Source of the DNA: CAWDDA01 sp963813345
GTDB lineage: Bacteria; Acidobacteriota; Blastocatellia; RBC074
Assembly (NCBI GenBank): GCA_963813345.1
Contig: CAWEYR010000021.1
Location: forward strand, 62,001 to 126,000
DNA length: 64,000 bases
Direction: 5' to 3'
Positions 9,267 through 17,459 of this stretch are shown one piece after another. The notes below the pieces were generated by a model. That model had not been told where the DNA came from, made no database searches, and saw only the letters and a list, made by a program, of their open reading frames with translations. The first letter of the stretch is position 1; each line of letters opens with the position of its first letter. Position numbers and translations under genes: made by a program.

Positions 9267-10532
9267 TCAGGTTGAGCCAAGGGGTTCGTATGCAACCACA
9301 AGCTGAAGCTTGAACTCAAACCTCGTGGGTTTGAGTTCAAGCTTTAGTTTGGGGTTGGGAGCGAGCGTCGAAGATTCCGCCTGAAGGCGGTACAACGTAC
9401 TTTCGATCTCCGTTACAAACGCATCAAGCTCTTCATCCCGATTGTAGAAGTGCGGGCCGACACGAATGCCGGCACCAGGCCGAAAGTCTACAAGGACATC
9501 GCGACGAGCGAGCTCGTTGACGACTGCTTCGCCGTGCGGCACGTCGATCACAACCGAACCGCCGCGCTCTCTCTCATCGCGTGGAGTGTTGACTTTCCAT
9601 CCCCGCTCGTCTGCAAGTGCTATCAGGCGCGCGGTCTGCTCAAGGGATCTTTGGCGTATCCTTTCAACTCCGATCTCGTTGATGATGTCATAGCCACTTT
9701 CAGCCGCGTAGAGCGTTGGAATTGACGGTGAGCCGTGAAGATACCTGTGGATGTCGCCGGCATAGTCTATTGCGCCGGGTTGAAAGGAGAATGGACTCTC
9801 GTGCGCCATCCAGCCCGTAACTTTTGGCTCGAATTGCTTCTGAAGATCGGGGCGAACGTAAAGATATCCGGCACCCGGCCCGCCACAGAGCCATTTCACT
9901 GATCCTCCAGTAGCGAAATCTACACCAAGCGTGGTGACATCGACGGGAAGGGTCCCGGCACTCTGGTAGGCATCGAGCACGACGTGCGCTCCAACGCGGT
10001 GAGCTTTCTCGGTGATTGCCTTTACATCCTGAATGTAGGCGCTCTTGAAGATGACGTGTGAAATCGGAACAAGCAGCGTCTCATCATCGATCGCGTCTAT
10101 CATCCTTTCTGTATCGATCCTGATTCCGTCGTCACTATCGACTTCCACGATCCGCGCGCCTGCCGCGCGCGCATGAGCTTCGTAGACGTACATGACTGAC
10201 GGGAAATTGAGAGCCTCGTAGACTATTTTGTTGCGCTTTCCTCCCAGGTCGAAGCACGAAAGAATGATCGACTGACAGACAGAAACGTTCTGATGCATGA
10301 CGACCGAACCTGGGGAAGCACCAATGATCTTCGCGACCTTGTTGCCTACCGTCACTGGCATTTCCCACCAGCCTTCGTTCCATGCGCGGATACCTCGAGT
10401 CGCCCAGACATCGGCAAACTCCCGCAGCCTTTCTCGCGTGCGAGCCGGCATTGCTCCCAGAGAGTGGCTGATCAAATAAAGCGACGTTTCGAGGATCGGA
10501 AACTCTTTCCTGTAGTCAAGCAGCTCTTTCAT
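9267..10532 (-). CDS. kynU: Kynureninase-like PLP enzyme (aminotransferase class V fold)
   Basis: An aminotransferase class V protein that fits kynureninase, which splits kynurenine (or 3-hydroxykynurenine) into anthranilate and alanine. It shows DAYQSAGTLPVDV, the PLP-lysine region GGSVKWLCGGPGAGYLYV, and a C-terminal domain ending near YNRDEELDAFV. The adjacent tryptophan dioxygenase supports this over a cysteine desulfurase. I chose ATG 10532; a TTG at 10547 lies in frame upstream. The gene starts 23 nt after the dioxygenase stop. The residues after ESTLYRLQAE are encoded by repeats C3 and A2 and are probably not part of the native fold. No kynurenine formamidase is seen nearby. Confidence 0.8.
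   Translation of the reverse strand: MKELLDYRKEFPILETSLYLISHSLGAMPARTRERLREFADVWATRGIRAWNEGWWEMPVTVGNKVAKIIGASPGSVVMHQNVSVCQSIILSCFDLGGKRNKIVYEALNFPSVMYVYEAHARAAGARIVEVDSDDGIRIDTERMIDAIDDETLLVPISHVIFKSAYIQDVKAITEKAHRVGAHVVLDAYQSAGTLPVDVTTLGVDFATGGSVKWLCGGPGAGYLYVRPDLQKQFEPKVTGWMAHESPFSFQPGAIDYAGDIHRYLHGSPSIPTLYAAESGYDIINEIGVERIRQRSLEQTARLIALADERGWKVNTPRDERERGGSVVIDVPHGEAVVNELARRDVLVDFRPGAGIRVGPHFYNRDEELDAFVTEIESTLYRLQAESSTLAPNPKLKLELKPTRFEFKLQLVVAYEPLGST
9296..9402. repeat. Family A inverted repeat followed by a family C singlet (A2, C3)
   Basis: Family A arms at about 9300-9322 and 9327-9350 (GCTTGAACTCAAACC and GGGTTTGAGTTCAAGC) are separated by 4 nt. A family C singlet, GATTCCGCCTGAAGGCGG plus TACAACGTA, follows at 9373-9399. 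The block lies between the convergent serpin and kynureninase genes and is translated as the last roughly 35 residues of the latter. Confidence 0.85.
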
Positions 10533-10555
10533 ATCACCAGATTCCAATTCTCATT

Positions 10556-11395
10556 TCAGCTTTCAGTGAGGAGTGTTCGAGCTTCCCAAAGCTCCGGAAA
10601 AAACTTCTTTTCGAGCGTTGCTTTCAGATACGTTGCGCCGCTCGAGCCGCCTGTTCCCATTCGTGCGCCGATGGTTCGCTCGACCATCTGAATGTGACGA
10701 AGGCGCCAGCCGACAATCAACTCATCGAACTCTGTCAGACGTTCGCAAAGATCGATCCAATCGCGATGATGGCGCTCGTCTCGATAGACGTTGAGGATGG
10801 CGCGAGCCCTCGCAGCAAAACGCTCTTCATCTGTCGCCGCGTCAGGTATCGCGGGCATAGTTCCGAGAGATTCCAGCGCATCGAAGAAGACGTCGCGCAA
10901 TGATGGCTCTCGCAGCCGGCGCTCGAGCGCAGCATGGGCAGCAGGCGACGGCACGTGATGTTTGAGCATTCCCGCGTCCTTCAACCCACAGAGAAACTCG
11001 ATTTCACGAAATTGTTCAGACTGGAATCCACTTGCCGGCCGGAGCCGCCCGCGAAATGCAAGGAAGTGCGTCGGCAGCATTGTTTCGAGGATCGTGAACT
11101 GCTCGACGAGTAACCTGCCGATTTCAGTGCACCGGCGCAAGAGACGGGCAGCTTCGTAGACTTCCTCGCGTGACTTCGGTCTTGACGTTGCAGCTCGAAG
11201 ATTCGCAACCACGCCATCGAGCTCGTGGAGCAATTGTTTAAACCATAGTTCGTATGTCTGGTGAATGATAATGAACAGGAGCTCGTCGTGATGCGGAGGC
11301 TTTGACTCGAGCACCTGAAGGCTTGTCAGCTCCGCAACGCGCAAATACTCGCTGTAAGTCAATCGTGCGTCAGAGTCATTTGGATTACTGGGCAT
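10556..11395 (-). CDS. kynA: Tryptophan 2,3-dioxygenase
   Basis: A 279-aa heme enzyme that opens the indole ring of L-tryptophan to N-formylkynurenine, the first step of the kynurenine pathway. Family signatures are clear: LTYSEYLRVAELTSLQ near the N-terminus, HDELLFIIIHQTYELWFKQLLHELD (active-site histidine region), and C-terminal WRLRHIQMVERTIGARMGTGGSSGATYL, which includes the proximal heme histidine and the substrate-binding GTGGS loop. Length is normal for the bacterial enzyme. The ATG overlaps the stop of the upstream sugar-transferase gene by one base (TAATG), implying translational coupling. kynU follows directly. Confidence 0.95.
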   Translation of the reverse strand: MPSNPNDSDARLTYSEYLRVAELTSLQVLESKPPHHDELLFIIIHQTYELWFKQLLHELDGVVANLRAATSRPKSREEVYEAARLLRRCTEIGRLLVEQFTILETMLPTHFLAFRGRLRPASGFQSEQFREIEFLCGLKDAGMLKHHVPSPAAHAALERRLREPSLRDVFFDALESLGTMPAIPDAATDEERFAARARAILNVYRDERHHRDWIDLCERLTEFDELIVGWRLRHIQMVERTIGARMGTGGSSGATYLKATLEKKFFPELWEARTLLTES

Positions 11396-12819
11396 TATCT
11401 TCCACGGCCGAAAATCACGATCCCTATAGATTTCATGATGATCCAGAGATCGAACCAGAACGAGACATTCTTGATGTAATAAAGATCGTATTGAAGTTTC
11501 TGACGGGCGTCTTCAATCGAAGAGCCGTATCCATACATTACCTGCGCCCAACCGGTTAGTCCCGGCTCAACAAGATGGCGCTGGCCATAGAACGGGATTT
11601 CCCTGCTCAATTGCTCGACGAAGAATGGCCTTTCGGCTCTCGGGCCGACGAGACTCATTTCGCCACGAAGGATGTTGGCGAACTGGGGAATCTCGTCGAA
11701 TCGCACGCGGCGAATAAAACGTCCGACCCTTGTGATCCGGTCGTCGTTTTCGGTTGTCCACACGGGTCCTTCTGATTCTGCATCGACGCGCATCGATCTG
11801 AACTTCAGAATCTCAAACCCCCTGCCGTTCTTTCCAACGCGCTCCTGACGGTAAAAGACCGGTCCGCGCGAATCGAGCTTGATTGCGATAGCGGTCAGAA
11901 TCGAGATCGGTAGTGTGATTACGAGCCCGACGAGAGCTGTCAGCAGATTGAAAACACGGCGCGCCGCCAGCCAGATCGTTCCGCGCCGGGTTGTCGAAGA
12001 GAAAATGATCCAGCTTGGCCGCATCATCTCGACTCCGACTTTTCCTGTCAGTCGTTCATAAAGCGATGAACCTTCCTCTATCGATACTCGACCCATGAGT
12101 CGCAATTCGAGCAGTTGATCGACCGGCAAATGACCGCGCCTGTCTTCAAGGGCTACGACTACGCGGTCAACGCGCTCTTCCTCGACTATTCGACTCAAAT
12201 CACCCGCAACTCCGATCACGCCCGGATTTACGAGTCGTTCGCCTACCTGAGCCGGATCCTCGGAAACAAAACCGGCAACCTGGAACCCAAGGTCGCGACG
12301 AGCCATGACTTCCCTTCCCAGGTCCACCGCGAACGGCCCCGTTCCAACGATAAGGATTCGTTCACCAAGCCTCGGATGCCGCAGGAGCCAGTGAATGAAA
12401 AGGCGCAGAAACACCATCAGAGCGAGGGCCAGCACCATCGCGAAGAGCGGCACCCAGTTGCCGTACCGGACGACTCCCATTCCCTCGATCGTTTCCTGAT
12501 AGCCCAGAAGCAGTGTCGGCCGGAGCAGGAAGATACCACCCAGCACGAGACACGCGGCTCCGACTGCCTGAAGGATGTTCGTGATCAGTTCGCGCTTCGA
12601 GCGCGGCTCGGCAATATCGTAGAGATCAAAGATATAAAAGATGAACTGACAAACAATGATCGTGAAGGCGACCTTGTATATTCCGCGCTGATTGAAGAAG
12701 ACAAGCGTGTGGTGTGGCGCGAAGCGCACATAGAGTCCGAGGAGAATGACAAATATCAGAATCCCCGCCTCTACCAGTGCTATTGAAAGGGTCTTGAGCC
12801 TGAAACCGCGGCGAACCAT
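11395..12819 (-). CDS. EPS polyprenyl-phosphate sugar-1-phosphate transferase (EpsB/PEP-CTERM-associated type)
   Basis: A 474-aa membrane enzyme that starts exopolysaccharide repeat units by moving a sugar-1-phosphate onto undecaprenyl phosphate. It has four N-terminal membrane helices, a CoA-binding-like Rossmann domain (RILIVGTGPFAVDLGREV, about 155-172), a further membrane helix (about 280-305) and the bacterial sugar-transferase catalytic domain: KLDSRGPVFYRQERVGKNG, FKFRSM-type LKFRSMRVDAE, and PGLTGWAQVMYGYG. The overall plan matches the exosortase/PEP-CTERM-associated EpsB family. No other EPS gene is adjacent. It heads a unit with kynA and kynU. Confidence 0.9.
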   Translation of the reverse strand: MVRRGFRLKTLSIALVEAGILIFVILLGLYVRFAPHHTLVFFNQRGIYKVAFTIIVCQFIFYIFDLYDIAEPRSKRELITNILQAVGAACLVLGGIFLLRPTLLLGYQETIEGMGVVRYGNWVPLFAMVLALALMVFLRLFIHWLLRHPRLGERILIVGTGPFAVDLGREVMARRDLGFQVAGFVSEDPAQVGERLVNPGVIGVAGDLSRIVEEERVDRVVVALEDRRGHLPVDQLLELRLMGRVSIEEGSSLYERLTGKVGVEMMRPSWIIFSSTTRRGTIWLAARRVFNLLTALVGLVITLPISILTAIAIKLDSRGPVFYRQERVGKNGRGFEILKFRSMRVDAESEGPVWTTENDDRITRVGRFIRRVRFDEIPQFANILRGEMSLVGPRAERPFFVEQLSREIPFYGQRHLVEPGLTGWAQVMYGYGSSIEDARQKLQYDLYYIKNVSFWFDLWIIMKSIGIVIFGRGR

Positions 12820-12910
12820 TACGCGCCAATTCTATCTGCACGTCGACAGCCACGCGAGCCGACGCGAAAAAGCAATAACAGTTGATTCAAGAGCCGACGT
12901 TTCTTTGGTC

Positions 12911-12947
12911 CTTTTCGCGTCTTCGCGGCTTCGCGGCTTCGCGTGAA
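12911..12947. repeat. Short GC-rich direct repeats in a divergent gap
   Basis: TTCGCG occurs several times in a row, with unit CTTCGCGGCTTCGCGG, within the gap between the - strand sugar transferase and the + strand ABC gene. The pattern may be a decayed intergenic repeat. No promoter can be assigned confidently here. Confidence 0.45.
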
Positions 12948-13001
12948 TCTCTTGGCGAAATCTGCCGCAACAGGTTAACTTCTTCTCCCAGGAAAACTCC
13001 T

Positions 13002-13937
13002 ATGACAAAGTCAATTACTGTACAGAACATTACCAAGTCTTATGGCGATTTTGTGGCCGTCGAGAACCTCTCCTTTGAGATCGCACAGGGTTCGATTTAT
13101 GGCCTCCTCGGTCCCAACGGCGCCGGCAAAACAACGACAATTCGAATGCTCGTCAATGTCACGGTTCCCGATTCCGGACAAGTGCGGCTCTTCGGTGAGC
13201 CGATGAGCGCGCGACTCCAGGAACGTGTCGGCTACCTGCCAGAAGATCGGGGACTCTATAAGAAGATGAAGGTCGGTGAACAGCTGGCTTTCTTCGCACA
13301 GCTTAAGAGTGTTCCGTCCGATCAGATCGCGCGCAAGGTTGACGAATGGCTCGAGCGGATCGGATTGACCCAGTGGAAGAACAAGCGCTGGGACGAGCTT
13401 TCGAAGGGAATGCAGCAGAAGGTTCAGTTCGCATCGACTATCCTTCACGATCCTGATCTCGTGATTCTGGATGAACCTTTCAGCGGCTTGGATCCAATCA
13501 ATGCGAATCTGCTGAAAGAGATAGTTCAGGAGATGAAGACCAAACAGAAGACGATCATCTTTTCAACCCACCTCATGGCTCAAGCTGAGGAGCTCTGCGA
13601 CTCAATCTGTCTTATCAACCGTGGTCATAAGGTACTTGATGGCCCGGTGAAGGAAATCAAGCGCAGCTTCGGGCATCGCGCGATTGCGATCGATGGTGAA
13701 AATATCGATGGATTTCTCGAGGATCCTTCGCTGATCGCTTCTTACGTGAGGTTACACGATGGTGTCGAAGTAAAAGCCGCGCCGGGTGTCGAGGCCGAGC
13801 ATCTTTTGCGAAAGCTTGTCAACGATGGCGTCCGGCTGCGTCGATTTGAGCTTGTCGAACATTCTCTCAACGACATTTTCATCAAAACGGTCAGTCAGAT
13901 GGATGCGGAAGTGGTTAATGCCATTGCCGGTTTATGA
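13002..13937 (+). CDS. ABC-2-type transporter ATP-binding protein
   Basis: A cytoplasmic ATPase of the NatA/CcmA-like ABC-2 exporter group. Walker A is GPNGAGKTTT (about residue 36), the signature is LSKGMQQKVQF, Walker B is LVILDEPFSGLD and the switch is STHLM. A C-terminal extension of about 90 aa (the DUF4162-like region of these ATPases) follows. Start chosen at ATG 13002, with CAGGAAA upstream; the frame is open further left but reads through repeat sequence. No permease gene adjoins it. Its stop overlaps the next start (ATGA), so a 178-aa protein and a PQQ dehydrogenase follow in the same transcript. The transported substrate is unknown. Confidence 0.9.
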   Translation: MTKSITVQNITKSYGDFVAVENLSFEIAQGSIYGLLGPNGAGKTTTIRMLVNVTVPDSGQVRLFGEPMSARLQERVGYLPEDRGLYKKMKVGEQLAFFAQLKSVPSDQIARKVDEWLERIGLTQWKNKRWDELSKGMQQKVQFASTILHDPDLVILDEPFSGLDPINANLLKEIVQEMKTKQKTIIFSTHLMAQAEELCDSICLINRGHKVLDGPVKEIKRSFGHRAIAIDGENIDGFLEDPSLIASYVRLHDGVEVKAAPGVEAEHLLRKLVNDGVRLRRFELVEHSLNDIFIKTVSQMDAEVVNAIAGL

Positions 13938-14470
13938 GCCGAAAGTCGCGACGCGATGTCATCATTGATGTCTATGACCGCGAGGCGATGGGGGAGGTCT
14001 CGGCTGACGAGATCGCACTCATCATCGAGCAGCTTGTCGCGGAGTTTGGCACCGGAGGGGCCCTCGAACCGTCTGAGGTCGCGCGAATCCTTGCAGACGA
14101 AGGGTTGCCGGTAAAGCTCGACGAAGTCTTCGCCATGGCTTCATCGGGCGAAGAGTACGAACAAGTCTTTGAAGACGTCCTCGATCTCTCGAGTTTGAAA
14201 GAAGCTGAAGAGTCCCTCCGGCGGATCGATTCGCTCTATCGAAAGTTTCGTGATGAGAACGATTTGAAAGGTATGATGCTCGCACGAAAGGTGGCGCTCG
14301 CTGGCAAGATTTCCGCTCGTGAAAACACGGACGGCAGTGACGAAAGTGCAGAGATTGTCGAGTGGATTACGATCTGGCTTCAAACGCCAGACATTTTCGA
14401 CGACTGGCTGGCGCTGCGAAAAGCTTCAACCGATTTCCGCAATCGCTTTGGTACATTGAGGCATCTATGA
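13934..14470 (+). CDS. Uncharacterised acidic 178-aa cytoplasmic protein
   Basis: I do not recognise this protein. It has no signal peptide or membrane helix, is strongly acidic and looks mostly helical. The first third (VSADEIALIIEQLVAEFG...EPSEVARILADEGLPV) resembles a helix-rich regulatory or adaptor domain. The middle (SSLKEAEESLRRIDSLYRKFRDENDLKGMMLARKVAL) could form a coiled coil. The start and stop codons both lie in ATGA overlaps with the flanking ABC ATPase and PQQ-dehydrogenase genes, so it is translationally coupled on both sides. A role as partner of either neighbour is only inferred. Confidence 0.8.
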   Translation: MSRKSRRDVIIDVYDREAMGEVSADEIALIIEQLVAEFGTGGALEPSEVARILADEGLPVKLDEVFAMASSGEEYEQVFEDVLDLSSLKEAEESLRRIDSLYRKFRDENDLKGMMLARKVALAGKISARENTDGSDESAEIVEWITIWLQTPDIFDDWLALRKASTDFRNRFGTLRHL

Positions 14471-16482
14471 AGCTCGCCTTCCTTCTGTTGATAGCATTGT
14501 CAGCCATTTACACGCAGAGTTCGAAATCCTCTGATTGGGCACTTCACGGGCTCACCAACTCAGAACAGCGGTACAGCCCGCTCGATTTGATCAATGAATC
14601 GAATGTCAGTCGCCTGGGTCTGGCCTGGCATTACAAACTGGATGTCGATCGCGGCACTGAGGCGACGCCGATTGTGATTGATGGACGGATGTATACGACT
14701 GGCGCCTTCAGCATTGTCTATGCTTTCGAGGCGGCGTCGGGAAAGCTCCTCTGGAAATATGACCCGAAAGTACCTCGCGAATACGGTGCGCGCGCGTGTT
14801 GTGATGCTGTCAATCGTGGCGTGGCGGTCCTGAACGGCCGGGTCTTCCTGGCCACGCTGGATGGTCACCTCGTCGCTCTGGATGCGAAGACGGGGAAGGT
14901 TTCATGGCGCATCGATACGATCATTGACCGGACGCGTGCTTACACGATCACGGGAGCACCGAGAATAGTTGCGGGGAAGATCGTAATCGGAAACGGCGGT
15001 GCGGAGTTCGGAGTTCGCGGCTACGTCACAGCATATGACGCGCGAACGGGGAAACAGGCATGGCGTTTCTTTACTGTGCCCGGTGATCCCTCAAAGCCTT
15101 TCGAATCTCGCGCCATGGAAATGGCGGCAAAGACCTGGACGGGTGAATGGTGGAAGTATGGCGGTGGAGGCACAGTGTGGGATTCGATGGCCTACGATCC
15201 ACAGCTGAACCTGCTCTATGTTGGCGTCGGCAATGGCTCGCCCTGGGTGCGAAAGTATCGCGCACCGGGAGGCGGCGACAATCTGTTTCTTTCCTCGATA
15301 GTTGCTCTCAAGGCCGATACGGGAGAGTACGTTTGGCACTATCAGACAACGCCGGGAGATACCTGGGACTACACAGCTACACAACACATGATTCTTGCGG
15401 ATCTGGCGATTGGCGGCCGCACACGCTCCGTGATTATGCAGGCTCCGAAGAATGGGTTCTTTTATGTGCTTGACCGGCAGACGGGTGAGCTTCTATCAGC
15501 CGAGAAGTATGTGAACGTCACGTGGGCGACGCACGTTGACAGAAAGACTGGGAGGCCCGTAGAGAACCCGACGGTCGCTGACTATTCGAAGGAAGCGAAA
15601 CTCATCTTTCCAAGTCCTTATGGCGGTCACAACTGGCAGCCGATGGCATTTCATCCGGGCACGGGCCTGGTCTACATTCCCGCGCAGGAACTTCCGATGG
15701 TGCTCGCGACCGATCCCGAGTTTAAAGTTCGCTCTTCTTTCCATTGGAACACCGGAATACTTGTGACAGGTATTCCAGAAGACAAAGCCTCGACTGCAGG
15801 TCTTCTGGCAATGACTGGCGGCAAACTGATCGCATGGGATCCAGTCGGCGCGCGTGAAGTCTGGCGCATAGATCAGGATCATCCATTCAATGGCGGCGTG
15901 CTGGCGACAGCAGGCAATCTGGTCTTTCAAGGAACAGCAGACGGGAAGTTTGTCGCCTATTCGGCGAAAGAAGGCAAGAAGCTCTGGGAATCACCAGCGA
16001 GGACAGGCATCGTCGCTCCGCCGATTACCTACGCTATCGATGGTCAACAGTATGTGACCGTGATGGTTGGTTGGGGAGGAGCGCTGGCTCTCGTAGGAGG
16101 ATCAATCGCGAATGCAGCGGGAGTTAAGTCAATCAGTCGAGTTCTGACTTTCAAACTTGATGGAAAGGAAGTGCTTCCCGAATTGCCGGCAAGACCCGCG
16201 CCTCCTGCTCCGCCACCTCAGACTGCAACAGTTGCAGTCATCGACCGCGGCCGCGTTATTTACCATCAGTATTGTGCAACATGTCATGGAGGCGCCGCTG
16301 TCGGAGGAGGAGTGATCCAGGACCTTCGTCATCTCGACGCTACGCAGCATTCTGGCTTTGACAAGACGGTTCGTGGTGGTCTTCCGTCAAAAGGGATGCC
16401 GGCGTTCGCAGATGTCCTTACAACGTCGGACGTCGAAGCGATTCGCGCCTACATCATCAAGCGTGCACATGATGAGAAGTGA
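14467..16482 (+). CDS. PQQ-dependent quinoprotein dehydrogenase with C-terminal cytochrome c domain
   Basis: A secreted beta-propeller dehydrogenase of about 671 aa. A signal peptide (MKLAFLLLIALSAIYTQ) is followed by eight-bladed propeller repeats such as GKLLWKYD, GKVSWRID, GKQAWRF, and the vicinal cysteines RACCDAVNRG near the cofactor, as in alcohol dehydrogenases of this class. Near the C-terminus one heme c site, CATCHGG, lies in a small cytochrome domain that would receive electrons from PQQH2. It oxidises an alcohol or sugar in the periplasm; the substrate is not readable. ATG 14467 overlaps the upstream stop (ATGA) and starts right at the signal peptide. Confidence 0.9.
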   Translation: MKLAFLLLIALSAIYTQSSKSSDWALHGLTNSEQRYSPLDLINESNVSRLGLAWHYKLDVDRGTEATPIVIDGRMYTTGAFSIVYAFEAASGKLLWKYDPKVPREYGARACCDAVNRGVAVLNGRVFLATLDGHLVALDAKTGKVSWRIDTIIDRTRAYTITGAPRIVAGKIVIGNGGAEFGVRGYVTAYDARTGKQAWRFFTVPGDPSKPFESRAMEMAAKTWTGEWWKYGGGGTVWDSMAYDPQLNLLYVGVGNGSPWVRKYRAPGGGDNLFLSSIVALKADTGEYVWHYQTTPGDTWDYTATQHMILADLAIGGRTRSVIMQAPKNGFFYVLDRQTGELLSAEKYVNVTWATHVDRKTGRPVENPTVADYSKEAKLIFPSPYGGHNWQPMAFHPGTGLVYIPAQELPMVLATDPEFKVRSSFHWNTGILVTGIPEDKASTAGLLAMTGGKLIAWDPVGAREVWRIDQDHPFNGGVLATAGNLVFQGTADGKFVAYSAKEGKKLWESPARTGIVAPPITYAIDGQQYVTVMVGWGGALALVGGSIANAAGVKSISRVLTFKLDGKEVLPELPARPAPPAPPPQTATVAVIDRGRVIYHQYCATCHGGAAVGGGVIQDLRHLDATQHSGFDKTVRGGLPSKGMPAFADVLTTSDVEAIRAYIIKRAHDEK

Positions 16483-16483
16483 G

Positions 16484-16568
16484 CTATGGAGTTCGAAGCA
16501 TTCAGCTTGCTCTTGGAGCAGCCTCAGATGCCGAAAGAGCAAGCTAAAGCTTGAATCCCACGCTCCAT
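16484..16568. repeat. Inverted repeat, family A (copy A3)
   Basis: Imperfect arms at about 16485-16514 and 16535-16567 share TTCAGCTTGCTCTT, AGAGCAAGCTAAAGCTTGA and outer TATGGAG/CTCCAT. It starts just after the PQQ-dehydrogenase stop and forms the last residues and stop codon of the convergent ROK gene. Confidence 0.75.
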
Positions 16569-17447
16569 TGACCTCATCTGAAAATTCAACGCCGCGGCTC
16601 CGATTACTCCGGCGGCGGCGCCGAGCTCAGCCAGAGCAATTTGTGTCGAGTGACCTTCCATCCGCCGGTTAAGCTCGGGTTGAAACAGATCAGCCGCCCG
16701 CGCCAGGGACCCGCCGATGACGATGACTTCAGGATCGATCAACGAGATGATGCATTCGCACACAAAATGTAGATCACTTGCGAATCCGGACCATGCGGTT
16801 TGTGCAGCGTGATCGCCGTTTCGCGCCAAATGTGCGACGACTGCTGCAGTCAGTGGTTCACCGGACGCCGCATGGGTTCCTCCACTGTCCTCATATCCGC
16901 GAACAACGCCCGCACCCGACAGGAAGTATTCCAGGTGTTTTCCGCGGAGAGGGATTCGATAGACTTCCCCGGCGCCACAATTTGCGCCGCGATGAATCTT
17001 TCCATTGATGACAACACCACAGCCGATCCCGGTACCAAGCGTGATCCCGCACATCGTTTGTGCACCGTGACCTGCGCCAAACCGGTCTTCAGCCAGCGCA
17101 AAACAATTAGCATCATTCTCGACGCTCACAGGCAGTGACGTAGCGGCGACGGCAAGCTCTCTCAGGTTACATCCATTCAGATTTGGCAGGTTATCCGATT
17201 GAGTTATGGTGTCGTTCACTATGACACCAGGCGTGCCGATTCCCAGGGCTTCAATCTGCGCGTCGCTGAGAACAGCCTCGATGCGGGTGCGCAGAATCTT
17301 CAGCCCTTCTCCGAATGCGGTCGCGTCGAAAGCGCGGCCGGTAGGCAGGGACTGAACCTCGGTCACCAGCTGGCCGCGCGGATCGACCGCAGCCATGCGC
17401 AGCTGTGTTCCCCCGAGATCAACTCCAAGGTAGCATCTCTGTTTCAT
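16524..17447 (-). CDS. ROK-family sugar kinase (glucokinase-like), lacking the usual zinc cysteines
   Basis: A 307-aa ASKHA-fold kinase. The phosphate motif is LGVDLGGTQLRMAAVD at the start, ENDANCFALAE and GTGIGCGVVINGKIHRGANCGAGE in the middle, and VIVIGGSLA in the adenosine region. Most bacterial ROK proteins have a CxCGxxGCxE zinc motif after the GE; here the same place reads VYRIPLRGKHLEYFLSG, without the cysteines. It probably phosphorylates a hexose or amino sugar in the cytoplasm. The tail after QMRSMERG is encoded by the family A repeat, so the native end may be shorter. It lies 12 nt after the stop of the HD-domain gene on the same strand. Confidence 0.85.
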   Translation of the reverse strand: MKQRCYLGVDLGGTQLRMAAVDPRGQLVTEVQSLPTGRAFDATAFGEGLKILRTRIEAVLSDAQIEALGIGTPGVIVNDTITQSDNLPNLNGCNLRELAVAATSLPVSVENDANCFALAEDRFGAGHGAQTMCGITLGTGIGCGVVINGKIHRGANCGAGEVYRIPLRGKHLEYFLSGAGVVRGYEDSGGTHAASGEPLTAAVVAHLARNGDHAAQTAWSGFASDLHFVCECIISLIDPEVIVIGGSLARAADLFQPELNRRMEGHSTQIALAELGAAAGVIGAAALNFQMRSMERGIQALACSFGI

Positions 17448-17459
17448 TGAATTGATCTG

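Noticed and set aside
12115..12786. A 223-codon + strand frame opposite the EPS sugar transferase
   Set aside because: The opposite strand encodes a clear full-length enzyme; this frame is antisense to it and has a low-complexity, charged composition.
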